From positions 62,001-126,000 of the forward strand of contig CALUKX010000001.1 of the NCBI GenBank assembly GCA_944321335.1: a DNA stretch of 64,000 nucleotides, written 5' to 3'. The DNA is from an uncultured Phocaeicola sp. (GTDB lineage: Bacteria; Bacteroidota; Bacteroidia; Bacteroidales; Bacteroidaceae). The notes beneath the pieces were generated by a model that was given only the letters and a program-made list of their open reading frames with translations, was not told the DNA's origin and searched no databases. This document shows, piece by piece, positions 45,454 through 55,000 of the stretch (position 1 is its first letter; every line of letters begins with the position of its first letter). A program made the translations under genes and the position numbers.

Positions 45454-47076
45454 TTAAACTTCAATAACCTTATATTTAGGAACTAAAGCCTTCATGATAC
45501 ACCAGCCGATAAGATATGCTACCGCACAGATACAGAAGATGATCATGTAGCCTGCAGGTTTACCGACAAATCCCAATGCTTCCATTGGCATTTGAGTAAT
45601 TGTTCCACCAAGTTCAGTGACTTTCTGTACCATGAGTTGGGTCATTTCATTTAAGCTAACTGTCTGGTCGGGAGCCAGCAAAGGTGCATTGGTCAGATGC
45701 TCTATGGTACTTTTTGAAATTTCAAAAGTTTCACCATTGTAGGTGAACTTACCTGCTGCATGGGTAAACAAGCTACCAGAACCCATATTGATAAGGAATG
45801 AACCGATACCACCGGCCATGCCACCTAAACCTGTAATTGTAGCAACCGCACTATTAGGGAACATATCGCCTACTACAGAATAGATGTTGGCTGACCATGA
45901 CTGGTGTGCAGCACCAGCAATACCGATAATGATAACCGGGAACCAATAGGAATATTCACCCAATGGCTGCGCAAACAAAGCTAATAGCGGGAATAGTGCA
46001 AAGATAAACATGGCGCGCATACGGGCTGCATAGGGATTCATTCCTGTTCTGTTGATGATGATAGTCGGTAGTTTGCCACCATAGATAGAAAGCATTGTGA
46101 TGGCATAAAGAACAAAGATCAACAACTGTGCAGTACTACTGTCTGAAGAGAATCCATACACATCGGAGATATAGGCCGGAGTCCAGAACAGGAAGAACCA
46201 CCACACACCATCAGTCATAAACTTACCGATGGCAAAAGCCCATGCCTGTCGATATTTCAGGCATTGCCAGAAGCCTAATTTCTTTTCTTCCTTATTTTCT
46301 TCCACTTTCGGTTGCGCTTCAGTTTCTTTATCTTGTTCGATATATTTCAATTCAGCTTCATTTACGCGTGGATTTTCATGTGGCTTTTTATACATAAACA
46401 TCCACAGACCCATCCAAATAAATCCAAGAGCACCGATAACAATAAATGCCATTTCCCATCCGTTACCAACACCTGCACTCTGGAAAAACTTGGCGAGTGA
46501 CGGAATTGTAAGAGGAGCGATCAAAGCACCTACAGTGGCTCCGGCATTGAATATGGAAGTCGAAAAGGCACGATCTTTTTTGGGAAAATATTCAGCTGTA
46601 ACCTTGATTGCGGCAGGGAAGTTTCCTGCTTCACCGACACTCAATACGATACGAGCTGCAATGAAGAAATAAACGCTTGTAATAGCGATTGTTTGAGCGA
46701 CAGCTCCCGTTGCTGCAATCATTTCGGCTGCATCATGTATGCCTACAACATGTTCAGTTGCCCATCCGCAAATTGCATGCATACATGCGCCTAAAGACCA
46801 GATACCGATGGCCCAAAGATAACCCTTCTTGGTTCCCATCCAGTCGATAAAACGTCCTGCAAACAGATTGGCTATAGCATATACAATGGAGAACACAGCC
46901 GTGATATCACCATAGTTGGCATCTGTCCAATGGAATTCGGGTGCGATAAAATCTTTCCAAGTAAGGGACAATACTTGGCGGTCGAGATAGTTTACTGTAG
47001 TAGCAAAGAAAAGCATGGCGCAAATGACCCAACGGTAATTGGTCATTTTCCCCATTTCATTTTGTCTATTGTTCAT
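45454..47076 (-). CDS. MFS transporter, hexuronate (ExuT-like) family
   Basis: The 540-residue protein has about 12 membrane helices. It matches the ACS hexuronate permease group: TTVNYLDRQVLSLTWKDFI, FIDWMGTKKGYLWAIGIWSL and VLSVGEAGNFPAAIKVTAEY. An extra ~75-residue insertion near the end (SLFTHAAGKFTYNGETFEIS...) is seen in Bacteroidetes forms. It likely imports galacturonate, glucuronate or their derivatives across the inner membrane. It follows kduI with a hairpin region between. Confidence 0.88.
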   Translation of the reverse strand: MNNRQNEMGKMTNYRWVICAMLFFATTVNYLDRQVLSLTWKDFIAPEFHWTDANYGDITAVFSIVYAIANLFAGRFIDWMGTKKGYLWAIGIWSLGACMHAICGWATEHVVGIHDAAEMIAATGAVAQTIAITSVYFFIAARIVLSVGEAGNFPAAIKVTAEYFPKKDRAFSTSIFNAGATVGALIAPLTIPSLAKFFQSAGVGNGWEMAFIVIGALGFIWMGLWMFMYKKPHENPRVNEAELKYIEQDKETEAQPKVEENKEEKKLGFWQCLKYRQAWAFAIGKFMTDGVWWFFLFWTPAYISDVYGFSSDSSTAQLLIFVLYAITMLSIYGGKLPTIIINRTGMNPYAARMRAMFIFALFPLLALFAQPLGEYSYWFPVIIIGIAGAAHQSWSANIYSVVGDMFPNSAVATITGLGGMAGGIGSFLINMGSGSLFTHAAGKFTYNGETFEISKSTIEHLTNAPLLAPDQTVSLNEMTQLMVQKVTELGGTITQMPMEALGFVGKPAGYMIIFCICAVAYLIGWCIMKALVPKYKVIEV

Positions 47077-47145
47077 GATATAAGATTTAAATTTTTAGTC
47101 TGTTAGATAAATTAAGGTAATGTAAATTGAGAACTGAAAGAAATG

Positions 47146-47187
47146 ATGCCTATGAATATAGGCATGAACTTAAAATCATGCCTATAT
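47146..47187 (-). promoter_or_regulatory. Competing hairpins between kduI and the hexuronate transporter
   Basis: Three arms are present: ATGCCTAT (47146-47153), ATATAGGCATGA (47156-47167) and TCATGCCTATAT (47176-47187). The middle arm can pair with either neighbour: 12 bp with the third, 8 bp with the first. On the - strand, arms one and two form first and arm three could displace them. It may be an intercistronic attenuator, or a processing or stability element. Confidence 0.5.
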
Positions 47188-47202
47188 CTGCAAATATGTT
47201 TT

Positions 47203-48126
47203 TTATTTCATGTCAAGATAGCCTATCTTGTCCATATCACCATAGTCCAGATTTTCGCCGGCCATACCCCAGATGAACATATAGTTGCTTGTTCCTGCTG
47301 CAGCATGGATTGACCATTCCGGCGACATGATAGCTTGCTCGTTATGCAACCATACCAAACGCTCTTCCTGTGGTTCTCCCATTAGATGACAGATGGCATT
47401 GCCTTCAGGAACATTGAAATAGAAATAAGCTTCGATACGGCGTCCATGTGTATGTGCTGGCATTGTATTCCAAACACTACCCGGTTTCAATTCGGTCAGT
47501 CCCATCTGCAACTGACATGGACCTTCTTCCAATACATTATTTACAATCAGCTGATTAATTACACGGTCGTTACTTTCTTCCATTTTTCCGGCAGCAAATG
47601 AATTTGCCTTCAATGAACCTTTACGTCCATCGAGTGTAATCCACTGAGTTTTGTATTCTTTATGGGCTGTAGCCGAATTCAGATAGAATTTTGCCGGTTT
47701 GCTTGAATCTTTGCTTTTGAAAGTAACTTTCTGGTTTCCTTTACCCACATAAAGGGCTTCCTTGAAATTCAATGCATATTCTTTGCCATCCACTGTTACA
47801 ATTCCTTCTCCTCCTATATTGATAATACCTAATTCTCTGCCGAATAGGAAGTAAGGGGCTTTAAGCGGATCGATGGTTTCTAAAGTCAGTTCTTTGTTGA
47901 CCGGCATTGCACCACCGAAGATGAAGCGGTCATACATTGAATAGGTCAGATGAATTTCATCTGCAACCATTACTGTGTCCATCATGAAACTGCTACGCAG
48001 CCTTTCTGTATCATAGCTCTTCACATCTTGCGGATTGCAAGCTGTCTGAATTTTGTAACTGGTAATCTGGGCATTGCTTGACATAGCTGCTACGCCCAAC
48101 ATCATTGCAAGTGCTAACTTTTTCAT
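47203..48126 (-). CDS. kduI: 5-dehydro-4-deoxy-D-glucuronate isomerase with signal peptide
   Basis: Residues ~22-307 match KduI throughout: [69 protein letters not shown] with the zinc ligands H-x-H and the following Glu ([10 protein letters not shown]), and [12 protein letters not shown]. The enzyme isomerises 4-deoxy-5-keto-uronate to 3-deoxy-2,5-diketo-gluconate in pectin breakdown. Unusually, it begins with [20 protein letters not shown], a good Sec signal with cleavage at SNA-Q, so the enzyme should be periplasmic. Standard KduI is cytosolic and about 280 residues. It is 20 nt after the EIIC gene. Confidence 0.92.
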   Translation of the reverse strand: MKKLALAMMLGVAAMSSNAQITSYKIQTACNPQDVKSYDTERLRSSFMMDTVMVADEIHLTYSMYDRFIFGGAMPVNKELTLETIDPLKAPYFLFGRELGIINIGGEGIVTVDGKEYALNFKEALYVGKGNQKVTFKSKDSSKPAKFYLNSATAHKEYKTQWITLDGRKGSLKANSFAAGKMEESNDRVINQLIVNNVLEEGPCQLQMGLTELKPGSVWNTMPAHTHGRRIEAYFYFNVPEGNAICHLMGEPQEERLVWLHNEQAIMSPEWSIHAAAGTSNYMFIWGMAGENLDYGDMDKIGYLDMK

Positions 48127-48146
48127 GTCTTATAGTTATTTATTTG

Positions 48147-49538
48147 TTATTGTTGTTTTTCACGGCCTTCTTTGATAATTCTTGTACGATTGTAAATTGC
48201 TAATGCCAATGTGCAAATTATCAAAATGATTGAGCCCACAATTTTCATATTATATATAAGGTGGAAGATAATCCATGAGAAGAGGCTTGAAGCGAAGTCC
48301 AAAGCTCCACCTTGGAATCCGTCGGGAATCTTCACTGCCGGGTCGCCTGTATTCTGATATACATCGAGTGCCGCCTTTGTAAAGAATGGAGCAAGGTCGG
48401 TTACGAAATACAGACCTACAATCAATGCTACCAAACCGATAATGAAAGTTTTTAGTACATTACCTTTAGTGATAGGCAAAACGGCTGGGAATAAGTAGAA
48501 CATGCCTGCCAATGATGCCAAAGGCAGAAACTGGTTGCCTGGGAGTACTACAGAAAGGAATAATGTTGCAGGTATCAGCAACAAGGAAACTACCAATGTC
48601 GTAGGATGGCCGATAACCAAGGCCGGGCTCATACCGATATTAAGACCGGAACTTTTCTTGAATTTACGTGCAATCAGTTCGCGGGTAGCATCAGAGATAG
48701 GCCGTAAACCTTCAATGAATAACGAAGTTATACGAGGGATTAATTCCATTACAGCTCCCATCTTGATTCCTAATCCTAGAATTTGAGGAATATTATCAAC
48801 CAATTGTTTGCCACTTTCACAAGCTAACGCACCGATACCGCAACCTACAATTACTCCGAGGAATAAAGGTTCACCCATAATGCCGAATTTTCTTTTCATA
48901 CCTTCAGCGTCAATATTGAGCTTGTCAAATCCTGGAATTAAATCCAATACTTTATTAATTACAACGGCAAACGGAACAAATCCTTGACAGAACGGCTGTG
49001 GAATGGAAATACCTTCCATCTTGTCATAGTATGATTGGAATTGTTTGCTGGTCAGATCGGCCATTACCAATGTAATGATATAACATATGATTGCTGCGAA
49101 GAATCCCCAAAGGATACTGCCTGATGCAAAATAAACTACGGCACCGATAAATGCAAAATGCCAATAGTTCCATAAATCGATATTGACAGTTTTGGTAGTT
49201 CGGGTGAGTAGCATTACAATATTTACAGCTAAACAGACCGGGATGATGAACGCTCCTACTGAAGTGTTATAAGCAACTGACGCTGCTGCAGGCCATCCCA
49301 TGTCAAAAATACCCAGACTTAATCCATAGATTTCCGTTACTTTTTTCAAAGGATCCCCCAAACTGCTGGTAAGAAGGGCTGTTATTACTGAAAGTCCGAC
49401 AAAACCGACGCCGACCAACAGTCCGCTTTTTAAAGCTTTCCCAAATTTAATGCCTATGCATACCCCAAGAATTGTGAAAATAATAGGCATCATCACGGCC
49501 GCCCCCAGGCCGATGATATAACTAAAAACTTGTTCCAT
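48147..49538 (-). CDS. PTS EIIC-type transporter, galactitol (GatC) family, without EIIA/EIIB
   Basis: The 463-residue protein has about 11 membrane helices and matches GatC: LGAAVMMPIIFTILGVCIG, DMGWPAAASVAYNTSVGA, FGIMGEPLFLGVIVG and SGLNIGMSPALVIGHPTTL. No EIIA or EIIB domain is fused, and no PTS gene lies nearby; Bacteroidetes generally lack a sugar PTS. It heads the - strand operon with kduI and the MFS gene, so a PTS-independent role in uptake of a pectin-derived uronate is inferred. Confidence 0.88.
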   Translation of the reverse strand: MEQVFSYIIGLGAAVMMPIIFTILGVCIGIKFGKALKSGLLVGVGFVGLSVITALLTSSLGDPLKKVTEIYGLSLGIFDMGWPAAASVAYNTSVGAFIIPVCLAVNIVMLLTRTTKTVNIDLWNYWHFAFIGAVVYFASGSILWGFFAAIICYIITLVMADLTSKQFQSYYDKMEGISIPQPFCQGFVPFAVVINKVLDLIPGFDKLNIDAEGMKRKFGIMGEPLFLGVIVGCGIGALACESGKQLVDNIPQILGLGIKMGAVMELIPRITSLFIEGLRPISDATRELIARKFKKSSGLNIGMSPALVIGHPTTLVVSLLLIPATLFLSVVLPGNQFLPLASLAGMFYLFPAVLPITKGNVLKTFIIGLVALIVGLYFVTDLAPFFTKAALDVYQNTGDPAVKIPDGFQGGALDFASSLFSWIIFHLIYNMKIVGSIILIICTLALAIYNRTRIIKEGREKQQ

Positions 49539-49599
49539 AATTAGTGCTTGTCTTTCTGATTTTGGTAAAATTTAGGGTTAATAAATTAAATGTAACGCT

Positions 49600-49631
49600 C
49601 AAAAATAACGCCTTTTATTATAATTTGCAAT
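49600..49631 (-). promoter_or_regulatory. Bacteroides-type promoter of the EIIC-kduI-MFS operon
   Basis: Read on the - strand: ATTG (49631-49628), 20 nt, TATTTTTG (49607-49600), 62 nt before the ATG at 49538. Confidence 0.65.
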
Positions 49632-49682
49632 TCTATTTTTGTTAAAATCATGTTTGGCCCTTAATTAATAACATTTTTTGTA

Positions 49683-49694
49683 GTGTACGTACAC
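49683..49694. promoter_or_regulatory. Perfect 12-bp palindrome in the divergent pectin promoter region
   Basis: GTGTACGTACAC is its own reverse complement and contrasts with the AT-rich surroundings. It lies between the EIIC operon promoter (-) and the GH105-CE8 -7 box (+), a natural place for a shared operator. No regulator gene is in the window. Confidence 0.5.
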
Positions 49695-49767
49695 AATATT
49701 TCTAGGAGTTGATTAATTTCTCCACTTTAATATTCAAAAAATCTACATTTTATATCCATAATTTATC

Positions 49768-49775
49768 TATATTTG
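49768..49775 (+). promoter_or_regulatory. Likely -7 box of the GH105-CE8 gene
   Basis: TATATTTG fits TAnnTTTG and lies 29 nt before the ATG at 49804. The -33 region is poor, which would fit activator control. Confidence 0.5.
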
Positions 49776-49803
49776 CAAAACTAAAATAAATCTAAGGTAA
49801 CAC

Positions 49804-51906
49804 ATGAAAAATAGACGCATACTATGGGGGGGGTTAAGCTTTGTCTTGAGCATCGTGGGAATGGCACAAGTTAAGGCTGATAACGTTGATCGGTTGAAGC
49901 CTTGGTCTGTGCGTATGGCGGAATCAGAAATGGTCCGATGTCCTGAATCCTGGCAATTGGATTTTCAACCAAGTTTGAAATGGGATTATTGTCACGGACT
50001 GGAATTGGGTGCCATGTTAGATGTTTACGATCGTTATGGAGATTCCAAATTTTTCGATTATGCATTGGCTTATGCTGATACGATGGTGAATGAGGATGGC
50101 TCTGTAAAAAAATATAAATTAACCGATTATAGCCTTGATCGGATCAATTCCGGTAAAATTTTGTTCCGTATCTATGAACAAACAAAAAATGAAAAATACA
50201 AAAAAGCTCTGAATTTGTTCCGTAGTCAATTCGATGGCCAACCCCGTAATGAAGATGGCGGTTTCTGGCATAAGAAAGTTTATCCTCATCAGATGTGGTT
50301 GGATGGAGTCTATATGGGGGTTCCGTTTTTGGCGGAATATGCATTCCGAAATAATGAGCCTCAAGCTTATCAAGAAGTTATACGTCAGATTAAACTAGCG
50401 GCCAAACATACTTACGATCCGAAGACAGGACTGTATCGTCATGCTTGTGATGTGAGCAAGACTCAAAAGTGGGCCGATACTGTTACCGGTCAGTCAAAGC
50501 ATACATGGGGACGTGCTTTGGGATGGTATGCAATGGCTATTGTCGATGCGCTCGATTTTATTCCGTTGCATGAAGAAGGAAGAGATTCTGTTATTCTTAT
50601 TTTTAATAATATTGCTGAACAACTGAAAAAATACCAAAGTCCGAATGGTTTATGGTATCAGGTAATGGATCGAAGTGGGGATGAAGGTAACTATGAAGAG
50701 TCATCTTGTTCTACAATGTTTGTTTATTCATTGTTGAAAGCAATCCGTAAAGGGTATATCTCGCCCGAATATTTTCCAGTAGCCCGTAAAGGGTATGAGG
50801 GGATACTGAATAACTTTATTACAGTCGATGAAAAAGGCTTGGTGTCTGTTACTAAGGCTTGCGCTGTTGCCGGATTGGGTGGTAAAGTCTATCGTTCGGG
50901 TGATTATGATTATTATATTCATGAAACGATCCGTGATAATGACCCTAAGGCGGTTGCTCCGTTTATTTTAGCCTGTTTGGAGTGGGAGCGTTTGCCGAAG
51001 GAACAACAGCGTTTCGCTGAACCTCGTGAACTGGTGGTTGCACAGGATGGTTCTGGAGATTACAAGACGGTAACCGAGGCTTTGGAAGCTGTCCGTGCCT
51101 TTATGGATTATAATGTGAGGATTTATATAAAAAAAGGTATATATAAAGAAAAACTCGTAATCCCATCATGGCTACAAAATTTGGAGATAATCGGTGAAGA
51201 TGTTGAAGGTACTGTTATTACACATGCTGACCATGCCAAAATAAACAATATGGGGACCTTTCGTACATATACTGTAAAGGTAGAGGCAAGCCATATAACT
51301 TTCCGAAATATAACGATTGAAAATAATGCGCCTCGTTTGGGGCAAGCTGTTGCTTTGCATACTGAAGGCGATTGCTTGAGATTTATCAATTGCCGTTTTC
51401 TGGGAAATCAGGATACTGTCTATACTGGTAAGGCAGGTACCCGTCTGTATTTCAAGAATTGTTATATTGAGGGCACTACCGATTTTATTTTTGGCCCTGC
51501 TACGGCATGGTTTGAGGAGTGTACCATTCACAGTAAGGCTAATTCATATATAACAGCTGCATCGACGCCACAGAACATTGCTTATGGATATATCTTTAAC
51601 CAATGTTCTTTGACTGCCGGCAAGGATGTGGATAAAGTCTTCCTTGGCCGTCCTTGGCGTCCGTACGCATATACACTTTTCATGAATTGTAAACTCGGTT
51701 CACATATTGTTTCTGAAGGTTGGGATAATTGGCGGAATAAGGAAAATGAAAAGACTGCCCGTTATGCTGAATTTAAAAATTCGGGAAAAGGGGCAAACGT
51801 TGATTCACGTGTTTCATGGTCTTCTCAACTCTCTGAGAAACAGATGAAAAATATAACTGTTCAAAATGTTTTTCGTTTTTCAAGCCTTTGGAATCCTTGT
51901 GAATAA
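49804..51906 (+). CDS. Fusion of GH105 unsaturated glucuronyl/galacturonyl hydrolase and CE8 pectin methylesterase
   Basis: The 700-residue protein has a signal peptide ending near VKA. Residues ~30-398 are GH105: YPHQMWLDGVYMGVPFLAEY carries the Asp in the family motif, and TWGRALGWYAMAIVDAL follows. Residues ~408-700 are CE8: VVAQDGSGDYKTVTEAL, then GNQDTVYTG and GTTDFIFGPA (the two aspartates), and LGRPWRPYAYTLF (the arginine). GH105 removes the unsaturated uronate left by pectate lyases; CE8 strips methyl esters. Both halves look intact. It precedes susC by 115 nt with no visible terminator, so read-through is likely. Confidence 0.94.
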   Translation: MKNRRILWGGLSFVLSIVGMAQVKADNVDRLKPWSVRMAESEMVRCPESWQLDFQPSLKWDYCHGLELGAMLDVYDRYGDSKFFDYALAYADTMVNEDGSVKKYKLTDYSLDRINSGKILFRIYEQTKNEKYKKALNLFRSQFDGQPRNEDGGFWHKKVYPHQMWLDGVYMGVPFLAEYAFRNNEPQAYQEVIRQIKLAAKHTYDPKTGLYRHACDVSKTQKWADTVTGQSKHTWGRALGWYAMAIVDALDFIPLHEEGRDSVILIFNNIAEQLKKYQSPNGLWYQVMDRSGDEGNYEESSCSTMFVYSLLKAIRKGYISPEYFPVARKGYEGILNNFITVDEKGLVSVTKACAVAGLGGKVYRSGDYDYYIHETIRDNDPKAVAPFILACLEWERLPKEQQRFAEPRELVVAQDGSGDYKTVTEALEAVRAFMDYNVRIYIKKGIYKEKLVIPSWLQNLEIIGEDVEGTVITHADHAKINNMGTFRTYTVKVEASHITFRNITIENNAPRLGQAVALHTEGDCLRFINCRFLGNQDTVYTGKAGTRLYFKNCYIEGTTDFIFGPATAWFEECTIHSKANSYITAASTPQNIAYGYIFNQCSLTAGKDVDKVFLGRPWRPYAYTLFMNCKLGSHIVSEGWDNWRNKENEKTARYAEFKNSGKGANVDSRVSWSSQLSEKQMKNITVQNVFRFSSLWNPCE

Positions 51907-52021
51907 AAACAATTATTATAAAATTAATACCAAAAAATACACATAGGGGCATACTTAATCAAAGATATTTGCTGACCTTAAAAAAGAAACCTATTGACAC
52001 TAATTTAAACATATCTTTTTT

Positions 52022-55000
52022 ATGTATTATCAACAAAGACTAACAAAAATTGTTTTGACGCTCATGATGAGCATGCTTTGTCTTGTTTCTTTTGCACAGG
52101 GACAAGTACATGGTATTGTCAAAGACAAGACAGGCGAACCGATGATCGGTGTGAATGTCTTGGTGAAAGGTACCACAAATGGTACTATTACTGGAATTGA
52201 CGGTGATTTCACGCTCACCGGAGTTAAGAAATCAGATGTAATTCAGTTTACTTACATCGGTTTTAAGAGTAAGGAAGTGAAATACAACGGACAAAGTTCT
52301 TTGGACGTGATTCTGGAGGAAGATACAGAAACATTGGACGAAGTTGTAGTTATTGGTTACGGTACAGTAAGTAAACGTGACTTGACTGGTTCTGTAGCAT
52401 CTGTAAGTTCTGAAAAGATTGCCGCTGTTCCTGTTTCAAGTGCTGCTGAAGCCTTGACTGGTAAGTTGGCCGGTGTTAACATTACAACTACTGAAGGTTC
52501 TCCTGATGCGGAAATGAAGATCCGTGTACGTGGTGGTGGTTCTCTGTCACAGGATAACTCTCCGCTTTATATCGTGGATGGTTTCCCGGTTTCAAGCATC
52601 AGCGATATCGCTCCGTCTGAAATCGAAAGCATCGACGTATTGAAGGATGCATCTTCTACCGCTATCTATGGTGCCCGTGGTGCAAACGGTGTAATCATTG
52701 TTACTACAAAGAGCGGAACAGAAGGTAAGACTCAGGTTGACTTGAACGCATCATTCGGTGTGAAGAAGGTGACCAAAATGGTGAAAGTGCTTGATCCTTA
52801 TAACTACGCTGCATATCAGTATGAGTTGGGTTCTACAGATTACGGTAACTATCAGGACCTGGATATCTGGAAATCTGTTGAAGGACAAGACTTTCAGGAT
52901 GAAATTTTTGGTCGTACTGGTAACCAACAACAGTATAACTTGAATGTTAGTGGTGGTACAAAGCAGGTTAAATATAACGTAAGCTATGCCCACAATGAAG
53001 AAAAGAGTATCATGTTGGGTTCCGGGTTTAATAAGGATAATGTAAATGCAAAGATCAATGCGGAATTGAACCAGTGGTTGTCATTGGATTTCAATGCACG
53101 TATGAGCTATACAGTACTTGATGGTTTGAGCGGTGGTGCAGATACCAATGAATCAAATGCCGCTAATTCTATTGTCGCAAATTCAGCACGTTTTCGTCCA
53201 ATTGATCCATTGACATCATCAGATGATGATGAAGAAGCAAATACCAGCAGTCAGAAAGATCCGTTGGAACGTTTGATCGCTACTTACAAAAAGAAAAGAA
53301 CTTTTAATCAGAACTACAACGTCGGATTGAATTGGAAACCGTTTAAGAACATCACAGTACGTTCTGAATTCGGTTACGGTTGGAAATTTGAAAATACAGA
53401 CCAAGTTTGGGCTTCCGATGCAGTCCAGAACTCTAAATTGGGTTACAATGGTCAGCCGCAGGCTGTCATGTACAGATATGAGACTCAGAACTGGCGTAAT
53501 GCGAATACCATTACATACGACAATAAGAAGATGTTTGGTGGTCGCGACCGCTTGAATGTATTGCTCGGTCATGAAATCAGCAGCAGTCAGAAGAAGACTT
53601 TGGAAAATACTTCTGTAGCATTCCCGTCATCTATGACTATTGATGAAGTATTGGCAAATATGGGGGCAGGTACAGCATTGCCTAACCAGACTTCTATCGG
53701 AATCAAAGATAATATGTTATCATTCTTCGGTCGTGTAAACTATACATTGATGGACAAATACTTGTTCACAGTTACTGTACGTGCCGATGGATCCAGCAAG
53801 TTTGCTTCCGGTAACCGCTGGGGTGTATTCCCTTCAGCTGCAGTAGCATGGCGTATCTCTGATGAAAAATTCATGAAGAATACCCAAAATTGGTTGTCAA
53901 ACTTGAAACTCCGTTTAAGCTACGGTACTGCTGGTAACAACCGTATCAATTCCGGTTTGATTTACAGTACCTTTTCAATGTCTGGAAATACGGATAAAGC
54001 ACCGTTCTTCGATGAGAACAGAGCAACTATGTTGGGACATGGTAGCACATTGTCTAATCCGAATCTGAAATGGGAAACAACTATTACCCGTAACTTGGGT
54101 ATCGACTTCGGTTTCTTCAATAACCGTTTATCTGGATCTATTGATGCATATTGGAACACAACTAAGGACTTGTTGATGCAGACAGAAATTCCTTCTAATA
54201 CTGGCTATACTTACCAATATCAAAACTTCGGTAAAACATCAAACAAGGGTGTTGAATTGCAGTTGAACGCTGTAATCCTTGATACCAAAAAGGCTAGCTT
54301 GAACTTCAACTTCAATATTTCTTATAATAAGAACAAGATTGATGAGTTGAATTCAGATAATCCATGGCAGCAGGTTTACAAATGGGCTGGTAGTACATTT
54401 TCCAAATACGAAAACTTCTGCGTAGAAGAAGGCGGTAAATTAGGAGAATTGTGGGGTTATAAGACCAATGGTTTCTTCACGGCTTACGATCCGGTAAACA
54501 ATCCAAACGGTGAATTGGTGCTGAATGGTACTTCATGGGCTTTAAGAGATGGTATTAAAGATAATAGTAAGTCAATAACTGGCGGTACATTATATCCTGG
54601 TGCTTTGAAATTACAGGTTGATGAAAACGGTGATCCCATCAAACAGCGTTTAGGTAACACTATTGCTCCGGTAACCGGCGGTTTTGGTATTGATGGTACT
54701 GTTGGAAATTTTGATTTCAACGTATTCTGTAACTATTCAATCGGTAATAAGTTGGTGAATGGTACAAAATTGGCTCTGTCATTCTATACAGGATCTGCTA
54801 AAGGTTATAACATCAACAATGACTTTACTGTAGATCGTCGCTATACATGGATTGACCCGGCTACAGGCTTGAATCTTGGTCGCCCAAGTGCTAATACGAT
54901 TGATGCTTACGGTGGTGCAGACAACTTGATTGCTCGTTTGAATGAGCTCAATGCTAATGCACAGATTTATAATCCAGCTGCTGTATCTACAATGCAGTTG

